Below are positions 23,672 to 35,233 of a DNA stretch of 64,000 nt, one piece after another. The position numbers and the translations under genes are program-made. This stretch comes from Cyclaneusma minus (taxonomy: Eukaryota; Ascomycota; Leotiomycetes; Marthamycetales; Marthamycetaceae), in assembly GCA_037179335.1 (NCBI GenBank), contig JAKZHN010000001.1, positions 372,001 to 436,000 on the forward strand, read 5' to 3'. The notes beneath the pieces are model-generated. The model ran no database searches. It had not been told where the DNA came from and was given only the letters and a program-made list of their open reading frames with translations. How positions within the stretch are numbered: position 1 is the stretch's first letter; every line of letters begins with the position of its first letter.

Positions 23672-24477
23672 TCCGAAGACTAGCTACCTGAGACCTCAAA
23701 TGGAACTGACCTGGATTTTCTCGAATGACTGGCTTGCGGTGACAATTCTTGTGTGCTCAGCCAAGAGTAAGGTGAATGTTACTCAGTCGATATTTTAATT
23801 AACGGGAACATTTCTAATCATCCGGGTAACTCCTAGCCACTCAGACTATTCTTAGTCGCTTGCAAAATATCGATCACTCGGACTTGTCCAGGTTTTCCTA
23901 TTCCTCTAGATGTCCCCCTGGGGCCCAAGGTAATCCCTTCAACACTTGGACTTTGCCTAATTTTTTGGACGTTTTCCTAATAACTAATTTCCTAGTAATA
24001 ACCTAGATTTCCCCATCAACCCATATTGTCACCACAAATTTTGGAGACTTTGCGAAAGTTGAGACTCCCAGTCTCGTGGACCAGTCGTGGTCACTTCTTA
24101 TCTAGGAGCTTGGGCCTCCCTCACGGGGGGTGGACATAAGCGCTATTTCAAACAACATAGTGTCTTTTCCTTTCTATACAGAGTTTTATAACTTGTCTTT
24201 TGGGGTGCAGAATGCAAATCTAGATTATATTATATTACTCTACTTGTGCACAAGTCTAGCAATTACGTTGATATAATCTATTTGGGGACTGTCTTCGTAC
24301 CGAGCCAATGAGAGCAAAGCACTGTCTGTGTCGGTCCGCCAACCTCGACGCCGCCCAGCTCGTACCTCTAAGTGGAACATACTCATCTTCAAGTTAAAGC
24401 CAAAGTCACAGCAACAACAACGATCATGCGAGTCGACTTCTCGCGAATGCATCGAAATCCCATACATCTCTTCCACC
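23672..24477. other. intergenic with 19-nt-period repeat
   Basis: 3' flank of copy 3 and promoter of the Sip3-like gene. The repeat at 23795-23889, with looser units on to about 24010, is the only structure seen. Confidence 0.5.
23795..23889. repeat. 19-nt-period degenerate repeat, array C
   Basis: Five consecutive units of exactly 19 nt, starting at 23795, 23814, 23833, 23852 and 23871. Each resembles CTAATCACTNGGAATATTC. A further matching unit, CCTAATTTTTTGGACGTTT, lies at 23956-23974. Intergenic. Confidence 0.65.
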
Positions 24478-27400
24478 ATGTCTGAGCCTGTCGCGCATGC
24501 TGCTCTACGGCAGGCCGGCAAAGCGTTGAGCGCCATCCCCGTCGGACTCAGAGAAGCTGCTCTCGACTCGCCCACCTTTCGCGCAACTGCCGTCCACTTC
24601 TCCGACCAGGTCGAAATCATCGAGCAATGGCTGGACGCCTATCTACGCGCCACTTCCCGCCTGGTAAACCAGGTTTCGGGCCTCGAAGAAACCATCAACA
24701 GCTTCCTCGCACGATCCGTCCCTCCGGCCAACGTTTCCGAAGCCGTCCTGGACCATGACTACACACTCCTGGCTATGAAGAGGTTCGGGGAGGGGTCGAG
24801 AGAGTGGTGGTCTCAGAGCATTGGTGCCATGAAGAAGATGGAGGAGAATGTCGTGGTGCCTATCAGAGCCTTCCTGGCCGGCGAGGGGCGGAACTTCAAG
24901 GATGCGAGGAAATATCTTGATCAGTCGCAGAAAACATATGATTCTACGCTGTCGAGATACCTGGCCCAGTCGAAGTTCAAGGAGGCATCATCGCTACGAG
25001 AAGATGCTTTTCAGGTCCACGAAGCGAGGAAGAGCTATCTGAAAGCGAGCCTGGATTTCTGCATGCTGGCTCCGCAGCTGCGGATTACCATTGACAGGCT
25101 ATTGGTCAAGGTATCTTGGGACCAGTGGCGTGAGATGAAGAGAGCCCGCGAGAATACCAGTGGGAGCGTCAACAAGTGGAATAGCGAGATGGACCGCGTT
25201 CGTGGCTGGAGTAAGGAATTGGACGCCGGGGAAAGCGTCTTCAGGAATGAATTGCAGAAAGCCAGGAGAGAGATTGCGGAACATATTGTGGGTCAGACGG
25301 CTCCGTCGCGGGAGCTCGAGGACTACGGAAATTCCACTGTGCCTTTCCTGGGATCCAAGGGCCCGTCGACGATGAACGTAAGCTCGCAGGGGAAACTCGG
25401 TCAGGAAAAGGCAGAGAAGCAAGGCTGGCTTTTCCAACGGACCCTCGTGGGCAAACCTGCACGTCACAACTGGATTCGGAGATGGTATTATGTCAAGAAC
25501 GGCATATTCGGATGGTTGAGACAGGGACAGGAGTCAGGAGGTGTGGAGGAGTCCGAGAAGATCGGAGTGCTGCTTTGCAACGTGCGACCTGCCATTCAGG
25601 AGGAACGACGCTTCTGTTTCGAAGTCAAAACCAAGAACAATACCATACTCGTTCAAGCCGAGACCCAGAAAGAGCTTGTGGAGTGGCTGGAGGCTTTCGA
25701 GATTGCCAAAACGCTCGCCATGGAGAACAATACTAGCGGTGACTTCAAATCCAGGAGTATAGATCCTGCCTTCGCCATTACTCCGGCCTCAGTCCCAGAG
25801 TTTGCGGCGAAGCACCAAGAAGGCCATGGCGCCCATGGCAGCGAAGAGACTGGACCCAGCACATTTGATCGAAGCGGTTCATTACCTGTACCGGCAGTGG
25901 ACAATCTTGCACTCAGGAACAGTGTGGATGTACCACACCGACGCTCCATTGGTAGAGAAGAAGGCGAAAGCAGCCGCGATCATGCTGCTCGGATCATTCA
26001 GAAACTCGACCTGCACCGAAAGACAACTGCCGGACAGCAGCTGGATCAGCCTCAAGCAGTTCCACCACCTGCCCCTGGAGGCATCGCCAGTCTGATTTCT
26101 GCAAGCCATAATATTTTGCCAGTGTCCATGTCGCCTCCGAGAGAGAAGAACGCATCGTCTACAGCCTTGGCCTCGCCGCCCTTTGTGAAGGATCCGCTGC
26201 CCTCGACTCTCGCTCCAACCACTTTAGCAAATCCTCCTGCACCGACCAACCTGAGCAAGTCAGCCGTCATCATAGGCGGGGAGCGTGGCATAAGCATCGG
26301 TCGGAGTGATGCAAGTGGTGGGATGCAAAGTGGTATGATGGCCAACCTCTGGGGTAGCAATAATTGGGGCTACATAAACCGATTGGAAAGAAGCGAAGAT
26401 TCCTCTAGTACTGAGAAAGACGACTCTGTGCATGGTGCACAGAATATGATGGCCACCACGGACTCCGCAGAAACGGTCAGCACGCCGAGTGGGAAACAGG
26501 GACCCGGTTCTCCTGTTACTGTTTCCATCAGCACGAAGGTCGATTCCTTCCCAACTCATCGGAAGACTCTCAGCACGGGCACAGGAGCAATGGCGCTACA
26601 AGTTCAGACAACGTCGACGCCCGATTCCTTTCCCTCAAATTACCCGCTGGCACTCAAAACACAAGAAGCACAGTTCCGCATGCTGTTTCCGGATGCTCCG
26701 CGTTCAGACAAGCTCGTTCTTGTGTTCCGAGCGTCTTGGAATCCTAATGAACAACATGACTTCCCGGGCCGAGTCTACGTTACAGCTCACGACATGTACT
26801 TCTATAGCCACCATCTGGGCCTGATCCTCATTTCTGGTGTCAGCTTAGAAAGCATTGAAGAGGTAACTGCCGCCCCGGGCAAGGACTGCGATTTCATGTT
26901 TCTGCACCTCAGAGAAAGTGCCCGAAAGGCCCCCTACTCACGCATAACCATCAAAACCTTTTTGGAACCCTTACGCCTGCTACAGACTCGTCTCAATTAT
27001 TTGATCGACAATCTGCACTCTGAGGAGCCATTGGAACTCGAGCCTCTCATCAACGAGCTGATCCGCCTGGAGACCGATGATCCCGCACGCAGTCCTTCAT
27101 TGGAGTCATGGGAAGATGTGGACGTGGATACGCCTTTCGACGATAACACTACACATGGCCGTCGTGCATCCACTACAAGGCCTAGGGATCTGCGCCGTAT
27201 GCTTCATATAGAGCGAGGTCTACATACGGGCCGATCGCGGGAAGTCACGAAGTTCCAGTTACCAAGTAAACCAATTGTCTACGAACCGCCGGATATGGAC
27301 CGCATGGCAGCCGAACGTACGTTTGACATCTCGGCGAAAGCCCTTTTCCACGTTCTTTTTGGCGACAAGTCTGCCGTTTTCCAACTGCTATACCATGAGC

Positions 27401-28773
27401 GAAGAGCTCAGCGAATTGCTCAAGGACCATGGCAACTATCTCAGATAGAAGATAAAGAGGGGAGCAAATTACGGCGAGAGTTCAACTTCCAGATCGATTA
27501 CCAGGCTCGCTTCGGACAGACGCGCCAGGCCAACGTCTCGGACTACCAAGTCATCGACGTGCAAAATGACCACGTCTGCTACGTCGTCAGCGACTACCGC
27601 ACGCCATGGCATCTTCCCCACCGCAAAGATTTCATGCTCGTCAGCAAAGTAGTGATTACGCACGTCGCCAAAAGCCGGTGCAAGCTAGCCATCTACACAA
27701 AAGTAGCATGGTCCAAGCAGCCCGTCTGGCTCAACCAGCTAATCGACAAGCAAGCCTTCGACGACCTGGATCTCTCAGCATGCGACCTAGCCGACGTCCT
27801 CGGCGACCAGGTGCGCAAGCTAGGCGCGCACAGCAAGACCAAAAAGGCAATCCAGATCTTTGGCCAGGTCGGCATAAAGAAGGACATCTCGATGTTTTCC
27901 GACAACAACAAGATAGCGAGAGAACAGGAGGGCAAGCGGCTTAAGATTAAACAGCGCACGCTGCTGAGTATGGTGCGCGAGACGCTGAGCAGCTTTATGG
28001 AGAGCGTCATGACCAGCTTGATCATGGGGGCGATTGCAGTGCTCAAGAGGATCTGGGGCATCTTGAAAGCCGAAAGGGTCATTCTGGCGTTTTTCGCCAT
28101 CAGCCTGTTTTGGAACCTGCTGGCGGCCAAGCGGGACACGAGTGTGTGGTGGGCGGAGCGGAGTGCAGTGGGCTTTATGAAACGCGTCGGTGTGGGCGAG
28201 GATATGGTTATGTCGAAAGCCGTGTATCTGCGGGATTTGGACCATATCATTTCCGGTCCCGGCGATCACGGCTTGCAGGATGGAGGAGGCAGTAAATGGT
28301 ATGTCCTTTTCCTTATTGAAATTCAGGGGCTTTGCAGCTTGCAACATCTCACTAATGCCTTGTACAGCTACGACTCCTGGCTTTCCATAACCAACACGAG
28401 CAACCTTGACGCTCACACCACACCCTCGTCATTCAGCACGACCGCCACTCGTGCAACTGCACGTCGCCTCTCGCGCACGCGCCAGAACCTGGGTAGCTAT
28501 CGCCACGACCTGTTGGTAGCGATGCGCGTGGTCAACGCCGTGGAGCGCGAGATGCTGCGCGCTGAGTGGGAGAACTGGCTGTGGGACGAGAACACGCGGT
28601 GTCGGCAGCTGGGCGGCATGCTGAAGGAGAACAAGACTTTGGACGCGGCCGAGCTGACGGAGATTAAGAGCTGGTGGCAGGAATACTGCGGCAGTTGTAG
28701 GAGGGAGTTGGAGGGCTTGGGTGCGCTGGGTAAGGATAAGGAGTCGGCTCTGGGCCCGAACTTGGTGGGCTGA
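24478..28773 (+). CDS. BAR-PH-GRAM-VASt sterol-transfer protein (Sip3/LAM type)
   Basis: Exons 24478-28298 and 28368-28773 give 1408 residues; the start is the CCACC ATG at 24478. Domains in order: a helical BAR-like region (about 1-290); a PH domain (about 312-415, KQGWLFQRTL...NWIRRWYYVKNGIFGW); a long disordered Ser/Pro linker; a GRAM/PH-like domain (about 725-845, QFRMLFPDAP...FPGRVYVTAHDMYFYS); a VASt sterol-binding domain (about 942-1130, RTFDISAKALFHVLFGDKS); and a membrane helix near 1200-1217 (VILAFFAISLFWNLLAA). This is the architecture of yeast Sip3/Lam proteins, tethered at ER-plasma membrane contact sites and moving sterols. The last intron (GTATGT...TACAG) is 69 nt and keeps frame, so a retained form adding 23 residues is possible. 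The tail after the membrane helix is coiled (VNAVEREMLRAEWENWLW). Confidence 0.92.
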   Translation: MSEPVAHAALRQAGKALSAIPVGLREAALDSPTFRATAVHFSDQVEIIEQWLDAYLRATSRLVNQVSGLEETINSFLARSVPPANVSEAVLDHDYTLLAMKRFGEGSREWWSQSIGAMKKMEENVVVPIRAFLAGEGRNFKDARKYLDQSQKTYDSTLSRYLAQSKFKEASSLREDAFQVHEARKSYLKASLDFCMLAPQLRITIDRLLVKVSWDQWREMKRARENTSGSVNKWNSEMDRVRGWSKELDAGESVFRNELQKARREIAEHIVGQTAPSRELEDYGNSTVPFLGSKGPSTMNVSSQGKLGQEKAEKQGWLFQRTLVGKPARHNWIRRWYYVKNGIFGWLRQGQESGGVEESEKIGVLLCNVRPAIQEERRFCFEVKTKNNTILVQAETQKELVEWLEAFEIAKTLAMENNTSGDFKSRSIDPAFAITPASVPEFAAKHQEGHGAHGSEETGPSTFDRSGSLPVPAVDNLALRNSVDVPHRRSIGREEGESSRDHAARIIQKLDLHRKTTAGQQLDQPQAVPPPAPGGIASLISASHNILPVSMSPPREKNASSTALASPPFVKDPLPSTLAPTTLANPPAPTNLSKSAVIIGGERGISIGRSDASGGMQSGMMANLWGSNNWGYINRLERSEDSSSTEKDDSVHGAQNMMATTDSAETVSTPSGKQGPGSPVTVSISTKVDSFPTHRKTLSTGTGAMALQVQTTSTPDSFPSNYPLALKTQEAQFRMLFPDAPRSDKLVLVFRASWNPNEQHDFPGRVYVTAHDMYFYSHHLGLILISGVSLESIEEVTAAPGKDCDFMFLHLRESARKAPYSRITIKTFLEPLRLLQTRLNYLIDNLHSEEPLELEPLINELIRLETDDPARSPSLESWEDVDVDTPFDDNTTHGRRASTTRPRDLRRMLHIERGLHTGRSREVTKFQLPSKPIVYEPPDMDRMAAERTFDISAKALFHVLFGDKSAVFQLLYHERRAQRIAQGPWQLSQIEDKEGSKLRREFNFQIDYQARFGQTRQANVSDYQVIDVQNDHVCYVVSDYRTPWHLPHRKDFMLVSKVVITHVAKSRCKLAIYTKVAWSKQPVWLNQLIDKQAFDDLDLSACDLADVLGDQVRKLGAHSKTKKAIQIFGQVGIKKDISMFSDNNKIAREQEGKRLKIKQRTLLSMVRETLSSFMESVMTSLIMGAIAVLKRIWGILKAERVILAFFAISLFWNLLAAKRDTSVWWAERSAVGFMKRVGVGEDMVMSKAVYLRDLDHIISGPGDHGLQDGGGSKWYVLFLIEIQGLCSLQHLTNALYSYDSWLSITNTSNLDAHTTPSSFSTTATRATARRLSRTRQNLGSYRHDLLVAMRVVNAVEREMLRAEWENWLWDENTRCRQLGGMLKENKTLDAAELTEIKSWWQEYCGSCRRELEGLGALGKDKESALGPNLVG

Positions 28774-30485
28774 TTGCTGGGATTTTGCTGGTTGGGAAGG
28801 CACGCATGGCGACTCTGGGATGCTTTCGGTTGGCATGAGCGTAAAGGAGTTCTCTTGCGTATGAGGCTACGAAGACGGATCCGGGATTGTATGATTATCT
28901 GGGTAACGGTGGTTTATGGAACGGGGGATTCGGGTCACGGATAATTTGGACCATAAGCAGGCACATAGAAATACAGCAGTAATGTAATAGTAGCTGCACT
29001 TTATCTTGTTTTGAATATACACGCTCGGTCTATTCCATATAAAAATTGTCTAGTCTGAACTCTAAATACTCGACAGTTGTTTGAGCTTTTGATCTGTAGA
29101 ACCATAACCAAACCAGGAAAGCCAAACTCGACCCTACGCCAAGTTCAATCCCACCACGTCTGGAAACGGCAGATGTCTTCGAGATAGCTGCAGCGTAAAG
29201 CCTAGTACCTGGAAAAGTCAGTGCTGTGGGGTTAGTTGAGAGAAATTTCCAGTATAGCAAAATATAGACCCGAATCGAGATGCCGGGGTCAGTTGGTGCA
29301 GAGGCTCGAGCGATATGCTCGTGCCCACCAGTCGCCATGAATTAATGGCAGCATAGCCACACAAATGCATGTGTGGCCTGCTTGAGATTTGTCTTAAAGA
29401 CTCAAATATGCTCGACTATGGCGCCAAGGTTTTGTATATTCGGTCAGAAGACGCGGATTTGGGGATGCTCAGAAGAAGAGCATGTGGCATGACACAGCAG
29501 AGCGCGAGACCGTTTAGGCGAACAATCGGGGTCAGACAAGGCGATTGGCGTCAGTTGCAACAAAGAAAGGTTTCGTTACACGGGCACGCTTCTCCATCCT
29601 GCGAGGGCAACATCAGCAGTTGTATTTTGCAAGCGAGGGATTTACCTTTTCGATGAAACTGCAGTCAGCGCATGGGCGAAGTATCATTCATCACGACAGG
29701 GCGAAGGCGCAAAACATGGCGAATAAAAATAATCATGGTCTCAGGACTTGGCGGTGGCGAAGGCAGGCAGATACTCTACCCAGGAAGTGTTGTGATTGGA
29801 ATGGCGAAAGGAATGTAAGGCGAGGGAGGCGATTACAGCGAGCGTCAATGCGATTTAGGCTGGATTATTCTCCGGCATTCGGTGTCAAACATGGTGATTA
29901 TTCGCTGTCATTCAAGTCGCGAGCACGGCTGGAGATTCATGGTTGTGTTGACGCCGTTGCTTCGATTCAAGTGGCCTATGGACGACGAAGAAGCCGTCAT
30001 CTTCGATGGCGTTTTGCCGGTTACAGGCCACAGAGAAGCTGGTATTGATACAAGTGGACGATTGTGACGACCCGATTTTCCCAGGAGATCTGAATCCAGG
30101 GAATTGGACGGGCCAAGCTGTGCTGCCCTTCCAATTACTGACCGAGTGAAATCCGCCCGACTGAACTGATCGAGTAAATCGTGGAAGAGACCTGCGTGAC
30201 AGAAAAATGAAATCCTAGCAACCCGTGTTCGAATGGTCAAAGGACAAGGATGAAGAAGCCGAAATCGTTCTGCCATTGCCCAATCCGCCGGTGGTGATCA
30301 CAGGTCGCTTTTTTAACCCCCGCTGGTAGTTCCGAGAACGCGAAGAACAGATGTACGCAAGGAGAAAGAAGAGTCAAGTGCAGAAGCACCCGCGTTAATG
30401 AAAGAGGCCAGATCCTTGGAAGTTGCCGATAGGGACCGTTGCTCATTTAACGCGATGGGCGATCCGCACCTATGCAAATTAGCCT
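28774..30485. other. intergenic between convergent genes
   Basis: 3' flanks of the Sip3-like and Tra2-like genes. Apart from a doubtful small frame at 29030-29338 (listed), the frames here look like chance. Confidence 0.45.
29030..29338 (-). CDS. possible small membrane protein, doubtful
   Basis: An open frame of 102 codons begins with ATG at 29338 (MATGGHEHIARASAPTDPG) and contains one hydrophobic stretch, IELGVGSSLAFLVWLWFY, flanked by basic residues. The layout recalls a small mitochondrial inner-membrane subunit. A candidate 61-nt intron (GTCTAT...CTAAC...TTTTCCAG) lies inside the frame, but splicing it would break the hydrophobic part. I do not recognise the family. It may be chance. 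Confidence 0.25.
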   Translation of the reverse strand: MATGGHEHIARASAPTDPGISIRVYILLYWKFLSTNPTALTFPGTRLYAAAISKTSAVSRRGGIELGVGSSLAFLVWLWFYRSKAQTTVEYLEFRLDNFYME

Positions 30486-31623
30486 TCAGTAACCATGACG
30501 CGGCTCTCTCTCGTAGTCATAGGATCTACCTCCGTATGGCTCCCGAGCATCAGCACGAAGAGCCGGCTCGCCGTAGGCAGCGGCGGGAGGTGCAGCATCA
30601 CGAGGGGGGCGGCTGTCACGATCGCCGAAGCGTTCGTAGCGGTCACCGCCACGGTCTGAGTAGCCACCACCTCCACCGCGTCGGTCATCGCCACCACGTC
30701 CTCCGTAGCGATCATCGCGGTCGTCTCGTCCGCCGTATCGGTCGCCGCCACGGTAGCTGTCGTCGCGATCGCGTCGACCGTAGCTTCCGCCGTAGCCTCG
30801 GTCCTCGCGATATCCGCCACCGCGGTAGTCATCACGGCCATAACCTCCGCCGCGAGGGCCTCGGCGGTCGTCGTAGCGGCCTCCGTAGCGGGGAGGACCA
30901 CGGGGTTCATCTTGGTATAAGTCAGTGCTGATGGTACGGGGGCATTCTGTATACTCACCTCGCTTGGGAGGACCGAAGTACTTTCCGGGAGTGGGAGTAC
31001 GGGGGCGCGAGCGACGAGCCTTCTCGATGCTGAGAGTGCGGCCTTCGATGACTTCACCTTGAAGACCCTCCTTGGCAGCATCGGCCTGCTCGGCAGTGAC
31101 CATCTTGACGAAGCCAAAGCCGCGGGACTCCTTGGTGTGGGGGTCAAGCATTATCTGGCACTTCTCGACATCACCATACTTCTCGAACAGGCGGGTGACC
31201 TCGGACTCGGTGAGGCGAGGGTGGATTCCCGTCACGAAGAGGTTGGAGCCAGGGTTGATGGCGCCATCATCTTGTCCTTGAGGACCATCACGGTCGCTCT
31301 TGGGGCCACTGTGAAGAACAGAAGAGTCAGTCGATGCGCAGTGTATAGTTGTGAAGGTGGGATGCATACCGCGAGTCCATGCCATTGCCGTTGGGTGAAG
31401 CTGAGCGACGGCGAGAGCCCTCGTCGCGGCGCTGGGGGCGAGGTGAAGCACTGCGGTCGCGGTCGTAACGCGGAGCTTGGTCGTCTGTAGTTGGGTCTTC
31501 AGTCAGCGATCATGCTTGGTTGGGAGCAGCAGCACATGGCATGCGCAGTGATGCATGCAGGGTGAACTAACCTTCGTAGCGACCGGCGCCGTTCTCTTGC
31601 TCGTAGTCCATGGCGTTGGACAT
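30486..31623 (-). CDS. Tra2-like SR/RRM RNA-binding protein
   Basis: Four exons, 31623-31572, 31484-31370, 31308-30959 and 30910-30486, give 313 residues. Residues 20-55 are RS-like (RDRSASPRPQRRDEGSRRRS). One RRM spans about 78-155 with RNP2 NLFVTGI (78-84) and RNP1 RGFGFVKM (118-125), then a linker RSRPRTPTPGKYFGPPKR typical of Transformer-2 proteins. The C-terminal 140 residues are Gly/Arg/Asp/Tyr repeats (GGGYGRDDYRGGGYRED...). Tra2-type proteins bind exonic enhancers and regulate splicing in the nucleus. Introns are 87, 61 and 48 nt; all split codons are rebuilt cleanly. The name Tra2-like is by architecture; a generic RGG-type hnRNP is the alternative. Confidence 0.88.
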
Positions 31624-32564
31624 GTTGGGCAGCGGCAGACGGGAAGGAGTGCAGTTTGCTAGAGTGTGAATGAGCGCGATGTGCAAGGGAAGGACAGGCG
31701 GGCTCCAGAGAGATGGCGCTGGAGAGACAGGCAAGCAGGGCGTGGACTGACTGTAGAGCTGATGGTTGAACGATGGAGTCGTCCCGGGGTTTGATGGTTC
31801 GGGGAGGTGGTGGTGGGCAAGATGTTTTGGCTTGGAGACGAAGGGTTAGCGCAGCGTGCTTTGGTGATATTTGTTAGCGCCGGACTAGCGCCGCTCCGCA
31901 CGTTTGCGGAAGGCCCGTTGGAGCCTCGCTTTCGGCTTCGCCGCTTCGGCCTTGCTCGGTCCGGCCCTCCGCTAGTGCCTAGTGCAGCTAATGCGATGAA
32001 TTCCTTCCATTTAAATCATACAGATTATTCTTGATAATTTTTAGCAAAGGCTCTAAATTTTTGACATTTCAGAACAATCACGCGAAGATGTGCTTCACTT
32101 TATCAGAAACGTTTCATACGCTGAAGAGCAATCCTGGTTTTGTTGCCACTTGGGAGCCGCCAGAACGACCACGAGCCTATCCGCCGGCCTTGCATAAGCT
32201 GAACACAGCTCTAAAGTAAGAACTTCAACGGGAGCCCAGAACATCACACAATCCCCCATTTATGCTGTGAAGCTATTGGGATCTGGAAATATTCATATAA
32301 TCCCTGAGCATAGAGACGCGAAGGCCCTCGGTGGCGTGACGTGTCCTGGACTTTAAAGCGCTTGAGTCACTTCACTGCATGTGAGTAATATATCTGCACT
32401 TCATTTGCACCCATCAGATGACCAGATCAAATCGAACGGGCATAAAAGCCACCTAGCTCCAATTTTGCCCCTCAAATTTTACAGCTACCTTACAGTAACC
32501 TTACAGTACTACAGCCATTTACACTTACATTGTTCGCCATCCCTTGCTTCGATCCCAGACCGAT
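31624..32564. other. intergenic
   Basis: Promoter of the Tra2-like gene and 3' flank of glutaminase. No gene or repeat of note. Confidence 0.5.
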
Positions 32565-35233
32565 TCAGAGCTCTTCCCGGCTGCTCATGTCCACTCCTTC
32601 AAAGTCAAGTGCCGCCATGATATCAACCTCCTTCGGCTCCTCCTTGTTAAGGAAATCCAGAGCAGCAACAGCCTGGCCGCCGCAAGCTCTCTCCAGCGCC
32701 AGAAAGCTGAAGTGTCCACCAACAACAGGACGTGCCATGAAGTTGATTCCCGGGAATCCTCCATCCCCTTCGGTATCGTACAAGTCCGTCATTGGACGAT
32801 CTAAAAAAAAAAAACTGGGTCAGCCTTATTTCATCTGGAATGGAAATGGCAAAAACACGTACCAGTAGACGTCTCGTTCACCCACAATGCAACGGCATCT
32901 ACGATCTCTCCTCTGACCTTCTCGCTCGTGACGGCAGCTGCGAAAAACTCCCAGTCGCTCTTGGTGTACAAGTGTCTGCTATCCAGCGGAAGTCCATATC
33001 TCTGCATGACGTTGTGATACCAATCACTCTCCATCTTGTAAATATGATCTCCGATAAACGGCCCGCTCGAGTTCGCCGTCTTGAATTTCAGAGGACCGCC
33101 CACCAGGTTCAGGGGCTTCTGAGCACCAGAGCCAGCAGCCGGCTGCTCCGCCGACTTCGAAGAATCAGGAAGATGGAAGCATAGCAATGAGTCTGCAAAC
33201 AGATTATACAAGGTTGTCCACGATCCGTACCAAGTATACGCAAGCTTGGCATGCGTGCCGTCTCTCGAGATACCAAACTCTTCCCACTTCTTGATATACA
33301 CATCCGAAACGTTCCTGTAGAACTTGGCATCCTCTTTCTCGCCCATGACCTCGGAGATCTCGCTCATGGCCTTGATACCGATGATGCCTTTCAGCGCAAG
33401 ATTGGTCTGGTTTGCAAGCCAACCTGCAAAGTCATCCGTGCTGAGCTGGTTTCGTGGAATCAAGGTCTCGCGCACAAGGTAGCCTGTCCACTGTTTCCAA
33501 AGCTTATAAGACTTGCCAAGCCACTTTGTAGCCGCCTTGTCACCTTTGGCAGAGATCGGACCACCCCAAACCTCATCAATCAAGTCATCGTTGAAGTTGA
33601 GAGGGAAGTTGGAATCGGGTGAGTCTTCGGTGTTCTCATCATTGCCTGTCTGGGACCACACGCTAGCCGGGACCTCATCGTATTTCATAGAATTGACAAG
33701 AGCAAGACCCATGATAAGCATGTCACCACATTCTTCAACTGGCATATACTCGTCGTTCCCGTCAGGGTGGCCGGTTGCATTGGGGAAATGGGCACCAATG
33801 TCGTGCATAGAATAGTCATTGGGGTACTGGCCGCTGAGCTGGTGCTCGAGCAGAGGCTCCAAGAGGTAGGCCAGCCATCTAGGGTTGGTGTATAAGAAGA
33901 ATGGGAATGACGGGAAGATGACATCGATAGTCTGGAAATTTCCATTCGACGAGATCTCTTTCAGGAACAGGATTGGATTGTCTGGCGTTCCGGAGAAAGT
34001 TGTGGCTCCCATGATCTGGCGTGCGGAGAGGGCTACAATATCTCGGTAGTTCTCGGATCCGGATTTCAAGGCATCCTCAGCAAGAGTGGTCGAATAATTG
34101 TGTGCGAGCTTGGCGGCATTATGGAAATCATGGTAATGGAAATGCCTCAGATCCTTCACACTCTTGAACCAGGATTCCCAGAGCGGTCGCATCAACGTCA
34201 AGCCTCGTGCGGAGGCATATTGAACGACGGGATCCTGGATGAGGCCAACAGTAAAGAGAGCACTGTCCGAGGACTCGCCACCCTCTGATGATCCGTTCAG
34301 CTTGAAAGCTTTTGAGAAGGCAAAGACGGGCTCTTCGTCCATGATATTTCGGAAATCCTCGTCCATTCGGTTCTTGAGAGTTCCTTTCTTCGAGAAGTCT
34401 TGTCGGAGCAAGGCAGACGTTCCCGCCTCGTGCTTTGCATCAATGGGTCCCGTGAAGAATACAGTACCCCATTCAGCACGGTCGTTTATCTCGGTGAATA
34501 GGGCTTCCTCATCTCTTTGAACAGTCCAGGTCTTCAGGCCCTTATGGCCGGTGGTCTCGGAAAAGTCCCACTTGATCTTATTGTCCCGGTCTCCGCTGAC
34601 CCATTGACCATTGATGTCGAGGTAGACATTGATGCCGAAATCTCCCTTCACATGGACTGTAATGTACGAGGCGGGGATGGATTGACGTAGAGTCGATGTT
34701 GGTGTAATTGGAGACAGGAAGGACAGGATGAGCTCGAGATGATTCGAATCAGACCCAGGGGAAGGGATGTGGTAGGTCAAGTTGGTAGTCGAAGCGTCAA
34801 AGGTAGCACCGACATACTTGGGGAAGGCGACGTAATAGCTGTTGTACAGATCGTCAGCATCCGTAGATGAGATGGGAGCACGCAACATACCCTTCCGGGT
34901 CCGACGGCAGAGAATCATGAGCTCTTCCCAGCAGAGGATAGACAGTGTCGGCTTCTGGCACAGATGCAAGGATGGAGAAGCCAATCTGGCAAAGGCAAGA
35001 GTAATTAGTACTTTGTATGCCGGATGTCCGGATAGGACGGTTGGACTACAGAAACACACCTTATGGCCCGTCCAGAACATCGGCCACTGCTCCCACGGCG
35101 GCTCCCTCGCGTTCCCCAACCAGGCACTCATATAGGGGTTTCGGACGGCCAAAGGTAGAACAGGCGGCGTCAAGGTCGAAGCCCGGACGCTGGCAGCCGC
35201 AGCTGCGGTGACAATGAAGGTCGACCAGCGCAT
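32565..35233 (-). CDS. gtaA: secreted glutaminase A (GtaA family)
   Basis: Four exons, 35233-35060, 34985-34891, 34838-32863 and 32800-32565, give 826 residues. A signal peptide opens the protein (MRWSTFIVTAAAAASVRAS). The order of blocks is that of fungal glutaminase A (DUF5127-DUF4965-DUF1793): PWEQWPMFWTGH, IGFSILASVPEADTVYPLLG, FDASTTNLTY, then DIGAHFPNATGHPDG, EYMPVEECGDML, YTWYGSWTTLYNLFAD and GIIGIKAMSEI. Correct splicing restores GFSILASVPEAD, which is out of frame in the unspliced DNA. The last intron ends in a T-rich polypyrimidine tract. The enzyme hydrolyses glutamine to glutamate and ammonia outside the cell or in the wall. It is somewhat longer than the roughly 690-residue Aspergillus enzymes, partly through the linker LPDSSKSAEQPAAGSGAQK. 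Several N-glycosylation sites (NLT, NAT, NVS) fit secretion. Confidence 0.93.
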
